Part shown: one piece after another, positions 1 through 4,547 of the stretch
Layout: every line of letters begins with the position of its first letter
Numbering within the stretch: position 1 is the stretch's first letter
Source of the DNA: Oscillospiraceae bacterium
Lineage (GTDB): Bacteria > Bacillota > Clostridia > Oscillospirales > Acutalibacteraceae
NCBI GenBank assembly: GCA_902796295.1
Contig: CADBOL010000284.1
Location: forward strand, 1-5,831
Length of the DNA: 5,831 bases
Direction of reading: 5' to 3'
The notes under the pieces: model-generated
What the model was told of the DNA's origin: nothing
The model's database searches: none
Seen by the model: only the letters and a program-made list of their open reading frames with translations
Translations under genes and position numbers: made by a program

Positions 1-667
1 CCCAGGCAATTATGATGGCTGCTCTGCCGCCGGTCTTCTTGACGAAGCCAAGCTCACTCTGGAATTCCTGAAGAACCGTCTCTGCAAGAGCGGTATCGGT
101 CACAGGCTGTTTGTCATCGGCTGTGTAAACCATAACCTTTGTCTTGACTATATTGCCGTCTTCATCCATAAGGGTCTTGCCGTCGGCATCCTTCTGGAGA
201 TCCCAGCTGCCGCCTGCGGGAACGAAAAGATATTCCACGCCGTCATACTCAAGCGATTTTGTCAGATCGCTGTCAACAAAAGCTACATAAGCGCCGGGCT
301 CCTGAAGAGCAACTTCATGGAGATCATTCGGCTCAGCATACATCCCGTTGACAAAGGGAAGAATGGTAGTAACCATTATGATAGCGGGAACAAAGAGAAG
401 GTAAGGCTTGCACTTGCCCCATTTTGTATGAGTCTTATCAACGATGGTACCCATCATCGGGTCATTTACCGCATCCCATACTCTTGCAAGAGCGAAAATG
501 AGCGAGCAGGCAATTGCCGGCAGGAAGATAACGCTCTGAAAATAAAAAGCGAGACCTGTCGCAATTATGTTATAAATGATATTCTGACCCGCAAGACCGG
601 TAAGATAACCGGCAAGCTCTTTTTTGGTGTAGGTTTTCACGTTGGGATTACGCTCTGCATTTCCCAT
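1..667 (-). CDS. GPH-family (MelB-like, MFS_2) sugar:cation symporter, N-terminal part
   Basis: Partial gene: 222 codons from ATG at 667, running off the left edge, so the C-terminal half or more is missing. Members of this family import glycosides, pentoses or hexuronides with Na+ or H+ across the cytoplasmic membrane. The start has a strong AAGGAG site at 675-680, 7 nt upstream. Hydrophobic segments lie at about residues 28-50 (TM1), 51-73 (TM2) and 88-107 (TM3). Helix II carries WDAVNDP (64-70); D65 and D69 match the spacing of the cation-binding Asp55/Asp59 of E. coli MelB. Next comes the family's cytoplasmic TM2-3 motif, DKTHTKWGKCKPYL (77-90). Residues about 107-214 are a long acidic hydrophilic stretch where the family normally has a short TM3-4 loop, and hydrophobic sequence (TM4) resumes at 215. 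The family is confident; the transported sugar cannot be told. It is transcribed alone from the promoter at 774-802. Confidence 0.88.
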   Translation of the reverse strand, partial: MGNAERNPNVKTYTKKELAGYLTGLAGQNIIYNIIATGLAFYFQSVIFLPAIACSLIFALARVWDAVNDPMMGTIVDKTHTKWGKCKPYLLFVPAIIMVTTILPFVNGMYAEPNDLHEVALQEPGAYVAFVDSDLTKSLEYDGVEYLFVPAGGSWDLQKDADGKTLMDEDGNIVKTKVMVYTADDKQPVTDTALAETVLQEFQSELGFVKKTGGRAAIIIAW

Positions 668-773
668 TTTACCACTCCTTAAAGATAGTTAGCATTGAAG
701 GGCGAAAAGCGGTGAGGCGGTTAATATTTCTGCCGCCCGGGCCGTTATTTGCCGAATTCATTACTATTTATTT
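668..773 (-). other. 5' leader of the symporter gene
   Basis: About 100 nt of untranslated leader separates the predicted promoter from the symporter start. It holds the ribosome binding site (675-680), a weak hairpin with GGCGG (716-720) pairing to CCGCC (733-737) over a 12-nt loop, and a GCCCGGGC palindrome (735-742). I see no uptake-gene riboswitch, no attenuator with a U-tract and no convincing CcpA cre box. The leader may simply be unstructured spacer. Confidence 0.35.
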
Positions 774-802
774 ATTTTAAAATAATGACGGCTTTATGTC
801 AA
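774..802 (-). promoter_or_regulatory. Sigma-A type promoter for the symporter gene
   Basis: On the minus strand a perfect -35 TTGACA (802-797) is followed after 17 nt by TAAAAT (779-774), a 5/6 match to the -10 consensus. Transcription would begin near 767. The -10 lies inside a perfect 14-bp AT-only palindrome, TTATTTTAAAATAA (772-785), which could be an operator or a chance product of AT richness. The promoter lies downstream of the aminotransferase hairpin, so the symporter is probably a separate unit and not the distal gene of an operon. Confidence 0.7.
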
Positions 803-861
803 GATGTAATATCATATAAGAATTCCCCGGCTTATTTAGTTATTATTTTTTCGCACGCAGA

Positions 862-893
862 AATCCGCAGGCCCTGCGATGAACCTGCGGATT
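862..893 (-). terminator. Hairpin at the 3' end of the aminotransferase gene, probable terminator
   Basis: A perfect 10-bp inverted repeat, AATCCGCAGG (862-871) and CCTGCGGATT (884-893), encloses a 12-nt loop. It begins about 30 nt past the aminotransferase stop codon on the minus strand. The following U-tract is weak (GGATTTCTG), so it may act as a poor intrinsic terminator or as a 3'-end stabilising hairpin. An alternative short stem, CGCAG/CTGCG, overlaps it. Confidence 0.55.
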
Positions 894-923
894 GACTTCG
901 TTTATATTTCACATTGTATTGCT

Positions 924-2156
924 TTATTGATTTTTCTCCTCTTCGGCTATCATAGCGCAAAGACAGAGGATTTCGCTTGCGAGCTTCAGCTCATCGAGCG
1001 AAGGAAAGGTCGGGGCGATTCTGATATTCCTGTCTTCGGGATCCTTGTGATAAGGGAATGTGGCTCCCGCACCCGTGAGGGTTACACCCGCCTCTTTGCA
1101 CAGCTCAACAGTTCTCTTCGCGCAGCCGGGCACGACATCAAGGCTGATAAAGTATCCGCCCTTCGGAACGGTCCATGAATAGCCCTCTCTGCCGGCAAAA
1201 TTCTTTTCAAGAGCTTCAAGCACGGCGTCAAACTTCGGCCTGATTATCTCCGCATGCTTTGCCATATGGGCCTTGATCCCGTCATAATCTCTGAAATATG
1301 CAGCGTGTCTGAGCTGGTTTATCTTGTCATAACCGATTGTCTGCACCGTCATACGCTTTTTGACAGCGGCTATGTTATTATCCGATGCCGCCATAACGGA
1401 GATACCGGCGCCGGGAAATGAAATCTTTGAAGTCGAGGCAACTTCAATAAAAAGATCCTCGTTTGAATACTTTGAAGCATATTCAAAAATATTGTAAAAC
1501 TTATCGCAGTCATCGCTCAGGTGATGGACACAGTAGGCATTATCCCAGATAACCCTGAAATCCTTCGCGGCGGGTCTGAGCGAGGCAAATCTTTCAATGA
1601 CCCTCTCGCTGTAGGATATGCCGTTGGGGTTTGCGTACATCGGAACGCAGATGAGGCCCTTGACCTTTTCATCTTTGATAAGCTCATCGACCTTATCCAT
1701 ATCGGGTCCTTCCGCATCCATAGGGATATTTATCATCTCTATGCCGAAATGCTCAAGGATGGCAAAATGCCTGTCATATCCGGGAACCGGGCAGAGGAAT
1801 TTAATTCCCTGCTGACACGCCCAGGGCCTGTCACCCGCGCCGAATATCATACACTGAGCAATGTAATCATACATTATGGTAAGGCTCGCGTTTCCGAAAA
1901 CAATAATATTCTTTTCGGGAACTCCGAGAATTTCACTGTAAAGCTTCTTGCATTCTGCGATTCCGTCAAGCACGCCGTAGTTTCTCACTTCGGTGCCGTC
2001 GGCGGATTTATAGTTTCCGAGCAGAGCAGGATCGAGAATATCATTTGATATGTCAAGCTGCTCTTTTCCCGGCTTTCCTCTTGCCATATTGAGCGAGAGA
2101 TTCATCGCCTTGTATTCATCAAATTTTCTGTAAAGTTCACTGAGCTTTTCGTTCAT
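924..2156 (-). CDS. PLP-dependent aminotransferase, atypical aspartate aminotransferase (group Ic, Aminotran_MocR) family
   Basis: Complete 410-residue fold-type I aminotransferase, predicted to move an amino group from an acidic amino acid such as aspartate to 2-oxoglutarate in the cytosol. Visible motifs: MARGKPG (24-30) in the N-terminal arm; GNASL (88-92), the cofactor phosphate loop; ANPNG (175-179), with the Asn that contacts the PLP ring oxygen; WDNAY (204-208), with Asp205 pairing to the pyridine nitrogen; STSK (241-244), with Lys244 as the Schiff-base lysine; and IRIAPTFPS (378-386), with Arg379 placed to bind the substrate alpha-carboxylate. The length, the MARGKPG arm and the STSKISFPGAG context fit the AspC-type proteins of actinobacteria and Clostridia better than classical AspC or AatA. 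ATG at 2156 has GGAG 9 nt upstream (2166-2169). The gene diverges from the phosphoesterase and ends before the 862-893 hairpin. Substrate identity is inferred from the family. Confidence 0.9.
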   Translation of the reverse strand: MNEKLSELYRKFDEYKAMNLSLNMARGKPGKEQLDISNDILDPALLGNYKSADGTEVRNYGVLDGIAECKKLYSEILGVPEKNIIVFGNASLTIMYDYIAQCMIFGAGDRPWACQQGIKFLCPVPGYDRHFAILEHFGIEMINIPMDAEGPDMDKVDELIKDEKVKGLICVPMYANPNGISYSERVIERFASLRPAAKDFRVIWDNAYCVHHLSDDCDKFYNIFEYASKYSNEDLFIEVASTSKISFPGAGISVMAASDNNIAAVKKRMTVQTIGYDKINQLRHAAYFRDYDGIKAHMAKHAEIIRPKFDAVLEALEKNFAGREGYSWTVPKGGYFISLDVVPGCAKRTVELCKEAGVTLTGAGATFPYHKDPEDRNIRIAPTFPSLDELKLASEILCLCAMIAEEEKNQ

Positions 2157-2190
2157 TTTGAATTTCTCCGATCGGATTTATGCAAATTTC

Positions 2191-2220
2191 TTGACAATTA
2201 TACTATATATGCGTTATATT
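2191..2220 (+). promoter_or_regulatory. Promoter for the metallophosphoesterase gene
   Basis: A perfect -35 TTGACA (2191-2196) is followed after 18 nt by -10 TATATT (2215-2220, 5/6). Transcription would begin near 2227 and give a leader of about 40 nt ending in GAGG (2258-2261), 7 nt before the ATG at 2269. The -35 directly abuts the -10 of the opposing aminotransferase promoter. Confidence 0.65.
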
Positions 2221-2225
2221 TGCAA
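2197..2225 (-). promoter_or_regulatory. Promoter for the aminotransferase gene
   Basis: On the minus strand -35 TTGCAA (2225-2220, 4/6) and a perfect -10 TATAAT (2202-2197) are separated by 17 nt. It occupies almost exactly the same DNA as the plus-strand promoter, so polymerase could not fill both at once. Confidence 0.65.
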
Positions 2226-2268
2226 GCAGAAAAAATAATCCCTGCAAAATCCGATACGAGGTGTAATT

Positions 2269-3336
2269 ATGCTGAGATTTCATCCCGCCGTTTTCGCAGT
2301 CGGAGACTGCTATCAGATAATAGTAAACACAGAGAAAGAAGCATTTATTGAAATCAGAATCGGAGATAAAGTATTTACCGATGACTCAAACGGAATTCTC
2401 AGATCCGCGAGCACCTGCCACAAATTCACAATACCCTGCGGCCTGCTCGATTCACAGGGTAAATACACCGTAACCGAAACTCAAGTAATAAAGCGCAAGG
2501 CATATTTTACTCAGACCGGGGAAAAAAGCGAATACTGTTATTCATTCAGACCCGTTCCGGATGAAGGAATAAGGATTTATCATATCGCCGACACGCATAA
2601 TCACATTGACGCTCCGGTCAAAGCCGCGGAAAATTACGGAAAAATCGATCTGCTCATTCTCAACGGAGACATCCCCGAAGATAGCAGTACGTTATCGAAT
2701 TTTGACACCATCTATGACATCTGCAGCAAAATAACGGGCGGAGAAATACCCTGCGTCTTCGCGAGAGGAAATCATGACCTGCGCGGTGTGGCGGCGGAAT
2801 TTCATTCGCAGTATTTACCCGACAGAAACGGCTGCTCATATTATACTTTCAAAGCCGGCAGAGTGTGCGGAATATGTCTTGACTGCGGCGAGGATAAAAG
2901 AGATGACAACCCGGAATACGGCGGCACGGTAGCCTGCCACGGTTTCAGACTCAGAGAGACTGAATTCATCGAAAAAATAACCCGGGAAGCAGACTCCTCG
3001 CAGGATGCTGATTATAAACTGATAATTGTCCATGTCCCGTTTATTCACAGATATGCGCCGCCTTTTGATATAGAGGAGGAAATCTACCGCGGATGGGCAT
3101 CTCTGCTGCGGGATTACAAACCGGACCTTATGCTCTGCGGTCACGAGCACAGATACAGGCTCGTATACCCGGGCGAGGATTATGACGATTACGGCCTGCC
3201 CTGTCCTTTGCTCATCGGAGCAAAAAATCAGGACGGATGCTTCGGAGGAGCCGGAATAGAACTCACCGGAAAAACCGCAAAAGTTACCCTTATTGACAAC
3301 AACGGTATATCGGAACAATTTGAAATCGAACTTTAA
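2269..3336 (+). CDS. Calcineurin-like metallophosphoesterase with N-terminal beta-rich domain
   Basis: Complete 355-residue protein. Residues about 1-93 look like a small beta-sandwich (short alternating strands, no catalytic motifs), similar in position to the Ig/fibronectin-like domain of purple acid phosphatase-type enzymes. Residues about 101-330 form the two-metal phosphoesterase domain with every block present: DTH (D108, H110), NGD (D134), GNHD (N168, H169), the VHVP histidine H255, and GHEH (H292, H294). It should therefore hydrolyse a phosphomonoester or phosphodiester. The substrate is not evident. There is no signal peptide or membrane segment, so it is probably cytoplasmic, unlike secreted purple acid phosphatases. 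It has 14 cysteines, including C200, C203 and C206. The start at 2269 is supported by GAGG at 2258-2261. The gene diverges from the aminotransferase and converges on the UPF0340 gene. I see no functional link to either neighbour. Confidence 0.88.
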   Translation: MLRFHPAVFAVGDCYQIIVNTEKEAFIEIRIGDKVFTDDSNGILRSASTCHKFTIPCGLLDSQGKYTVTETQVIKRKAYFTQTGEKSEYCYSFRPVPDEGIRIYHIADTHNHIDAPVKAAENYGKIDLLILNGDIPEDSSTLSNFDTIYDICSKITGGEIPCVFARGNHDLRGVAAEFHSQYLPDRNGCSYYTFKAGRVCGICLDCGEDKRDDNPEYGGTVACHGFRLRETEFIEKITREADSSQDADYKLIIVHVPFIHRYAPPFDIEEEIYRGWASLLRDYKPDLMLCGHEHRYRLVYPGEDYDDYGLPCPLLIGAKNQDGCFGGAGIELTGKTAKVTLIDNNGISEQFEIEL

Positions 3337-3372
3337 ACAAAAAGGCCCGCCGGGAATCAAACCCTGCGGGTC
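3335..3372 (-). terminator. Intrinsic terminator of the S component-UPF0340 operon
   Basis: An 11-bp stem with two mismatches on the minus strand (3372-3362 with 3354-3344, 7-nt loop) is followed by the U-tract TTTTTGTTT (3343-3335). It lies 15 nt past the UPF0340 stop. The U-tract overlaps the stop codon of the convergent phosphoesterase gene (3334-3336). Read on the plus strand the same stem forms with one G-U wobble and one mismatch but lacks a good U-tract, so it is at best a weak terminator for the phosphoesterase. Confidence 0.75.
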
Positions 3373-3386
3373 TTGAATTATACCTC

Positions 3387-3920
3387 TCACACATACTCGG
3401 CGCGCTCGCCTCCGATGTATTTCGGGCGGGTGCGCGCGGCGGTTACGGGAGCTTTGCCGACTGTATTCTGCTTGAGTCTGACGGGAACGGCAACTTTTTT
3501 AAGATGCATTCCGATAAGGGTGAGGCCTATATCAATACCCGCCTCGGCTTTTATTTCTTCAACCACTACCGGGTCTTTGAGGTTCTGAAACGCAACAGTC
3601 GCAAAAGAACCGCCCGCGTGCGGGTGAGGCACGACCGAAACAATCTCAAGCCCCTTCTTTTCTGCGTTTGCCCTCTCTGTCACAATCGCTCTGTTAAGGT
3701 GCTCGCAGCACTGCGCGGCAAGATATATACCCTTTTCGCTGAGAACAGACATTATGCCGTTGAATATCTCAAGGCCGACCTCGGGACTCCTGAGGGTACC
3801 CATTCTCTCACCCATAACTTCGCTTGTGGAGCAGCCGACGGCGAGAGTATCTCCGGCCTTGATTCCCGAAATCTCCACTATTTCAAGCGCGGCGTTTCTC
3901 GCATCTTCATATATTGACAT
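3387..3920 (-). CDS. ywlG: UPF0340 (YwlG/DUF436, TIGR01440) family protein
   Basis: 177 residues, full length for the family, whose biochemical role is not established. The conserved blocks are plain: VGCSTSEVMGERMG (28-41), QCCEHLNRA (70-78), VPHPHAGGS (97-105), AGIDIGLTLIGMHL (127-140) and TAARTRPKYIGG (160-171). The invariant Cys30, Cys72, His/Asn pair (H74, N76) and histidines 99 and 101 look like possible active-site or metal ligands; that is inference. No signal peptide or membrane segment is seen, so it is probably cytosolic. I chose ATG at 3920 because GGGAG (3933-3929) is 8 nt upstream. A GTG at 3926 would overlap the preceding gene's stop but leaves only 2 nt to that site. It is the second gene of a two-gene operon, 2 nt after the S component, and so probably translationally coupled. 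The neighbouring vitamin transporter and MocR regulator suggest a role around cofactor uptake or salvage. Confidence 0.88.
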   Translation of the reverse strand: MSIYEDARNAALEIVEISGIKAGDTLAVGCSTSEVMGERMGTLRSPEVGLEIFNGIMSVLSEKGIYLAAQCCEHLNRAIVTERANAEKKGLEIVSVVPHPHAGGSFATVAFQNLKDPVVVEEIKAEAGIDIGLTLIGMHLKKVAVPVRLKQNTVGKAPVTAARTRPKYIGGERAEYV

Positions 3921-3922
3921 AA

Positions 3923-4438
3923 TCACAACTCCCTGCCGTAAATAATATTTCTGAGTTTTTCGTTTCTGTTTACCGTTACGAGAACCGGAACGGAAATTAT
4001 AATCCCGGCCGCGCCCTGAATAAGATTCATCGGCACTCCGGAAACAGCGGCGGCCGCATAGCCGAGCGCAAAAAATTCATAAAGAAAATATCCGGCTGTC
4101 ATGATAATTTCCGAAACCAAAGCGGCGGTTATGAACCTGAATACCTTCCTGCTCCTGCCGGCAATAAGGAATGCGGCAATCGCCATAAGGGCTTTGAGAA
4201 CAAATGATGCCGGCGAATAGACGGCATATCCGGCGATAAGATCTGCAAGAGCCGAGCCCAGACCTGCCGCAAGAGCACCGTAAAGCGGCCCGAGCACAAT
4301 GCCCGCAATAATCACGAAGCAGTCTCCGGGATTAATATAGCCGTGCGTTGCGGGTATCGGTATCTGAATAATCAGAGTCGAAACACATATTATCGCGGCG
4401 AATACCGATGACAGCACCGCGAGACGGATTTTTTTCAT
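3923..4438 (-). CDS. ECF transporter S component (substrate-binding membrane subunit), HmpT/PdxU2/riboflavin-S-type family
   Basis: 171-residue, highly hydrophobic integral membrane protein, the usual size for an S component. It should capture a vitamin or precursor with high affinity and pass it through the shared ECF ATPase/EcfT module. Approximate membrane segments: 5-27, 38-57, 58-72, 76-95, 101-127 and 136-157, six in all. TM1 has small residues spaced four apart (S10/A14, S11/A15), resembling the AxxxA contact with EcfT. The GYINPGD block (33-39) and the following LGPLYGALAAGLGSALADL stretch (49-67) are typical of the PF07155-like group that includes predicted hydroxymethylpyrimidine and pyridoxine transporters. 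Substrate is not readable from motifs alone; the divergent MocR regulator favours vitamin B6. The Shine-Dalgarno site is weak (GAG at 4448-4446, or AGGA at 4455-4452). No ECF ATPase or T subunit lies in the window, so this is a solitary (group II) S component. Confidence 0.85.
   Translation of the reverse strand: MKKIRLAVLSSVFAAIICVSTLIIQIPIPATHGYINPGDCFVIIAGIVLGPLYGALAAGLGSALADLIAGYAVYSPASFVLKALMAIAAFLIAGRSRKVFRFITAALVSEIIMTAGYFLYEFFALGYAAAAVSGVPMNLIQGAAGIIISVPVLVTVNRNEKLRNIIYGREL
3929..3933 (-). promoter_or_regulatory. Ribosome binding site for UPF0340, inside the S-component gene
   Basis: GGGAG lies within the last codons of the S-component gene and 8 nt before ATG 3920. It decides between the ATG and the in-frame GTG at 3926. 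Its position implies coupled translation of the two proteins. Confidence 0.7.
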
Positions 4439-4456
4439 TTTCTTTCTCTTTTCCTG

Positions 4457-4485
4457 TTGCTTTATTTGTCATCACATAGTATAAT
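4457..4485 (+). promoter_or_regulatory. Promoter for the MocR-type regulator gene
   Basis: -35 TTGCTT (4457-4462, weak, 3/6) and a perfect -10 TATAAT (4480-4485) are 17 nt apart. Transcription would start near 4492, giving a leader of about 56 nt that contains the central palindrome and the distal repeat. The -10 shares DNA with the -10 of the opposing promoter. Confidence 0.55.
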
Positions 4486-4505
4486 CATAATTGGCATTAA
4501 TTCAA
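4478..4505 (-). promoter_or_regulatory. Promoter for the S component-UPF0340 operon
   Basis: On the minus strand -35 TTGAAT (4505-4500, 4/6) and -10 TATACT (4483-4478, 5/6) are 16 nt apart, with a start near 4471 and a 33-nt leader. The imperfect boxes and short spacer fit a promoter that needs an activator. It overlaps the regulator's own promoter. Confidence 0.5.
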
Positions 4506-4535
4506 TGGCCATTTTCAAAATAAATCATAATGCCA
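4483..4535. promoter_or_regulatory. Candidate operator of the MocR-type regulator: direct repeat, inverted repeat and palindrome
   Basis: AATCATAAT occurs at 4483-4491 and again at 4523-4531, exactly 40 bp apart (about four helical turns, same face). TGGCATTA (4492-4499) and TAATGCCA (4528-4535) form a perfect inverted repeat, and AATGGCCATT (4504-4513) is a perfect 10-bp palindrome between them. MocR proteins are known to bind spaced direct repeats; B. subtilis GabR uses two 6-bp repeats separated by 34 bp, also a 40-bp period. One copy overlaps the edge of the regulator's -10. The other lies near -56 of the S-component promoter, an activator-type position. Binding is inferred. Confidence 0.55.
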
Positions 4536-4547
4536 GATGAGGCCGGT

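Larger units (their letters stand above)
2171..2255. repeat. Inverted repeat flanking the divergent promoters
   Basis: ATCGGATTTATGCA (2171-2184) and TGCAAAATCCGAT (2243-2255) are inverted copies matching over 13 bases with one inserted base. A second inverted pair, TGCAAAT (2181-2187) and ATTTGCA (2218-2224), is nested inside. Because the two genes diverge, the outer copies sit in the same orientation relative to each gene, immediately ahead of each Shine-Dalgarno site. This could be a paired operator or a shared leader element; function is unknown. Confidence 0.6.

Noticed and set aside
317..682. Plus-strand open frame of 121 codons
   Set aside because: It lies antisense to the symporter, whose family motifs and ribosome site are clear. 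The translation has no recognisable domain.
774..802. CcpA cre box near the symporter promoter
   Set aside because: I looked for the pseudo-palindromic cre pattern around the promoter and leader and found no acceptable match.
879..1178. Plus-strand open frame of 99 codons
   Set aside because: It starts in the loop of the 862-893 hairpin and runs antisense through the aminotransferase C-terminus, with no Shine-Dalgarno site.
1521..2048. Plus-strand open frame of 175 codons opposite the aminotransferase
   Set aside because: It is a shadow of a well-conserved gene. The translation shows no family motif.
2836..3390. Minus-strand open frame of 184 codons opposite the phosphoesterase
   Set aside because: The plus strand holds all catalytic blocks of a known enzyme. 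This frame crosses the terminator region and matches nothing I recognise.
3504..3917. Plus-strand open frame of 137 codons opposite UPF0340
   Set aside because: It is antisense to a conserved protein with every family block intact.
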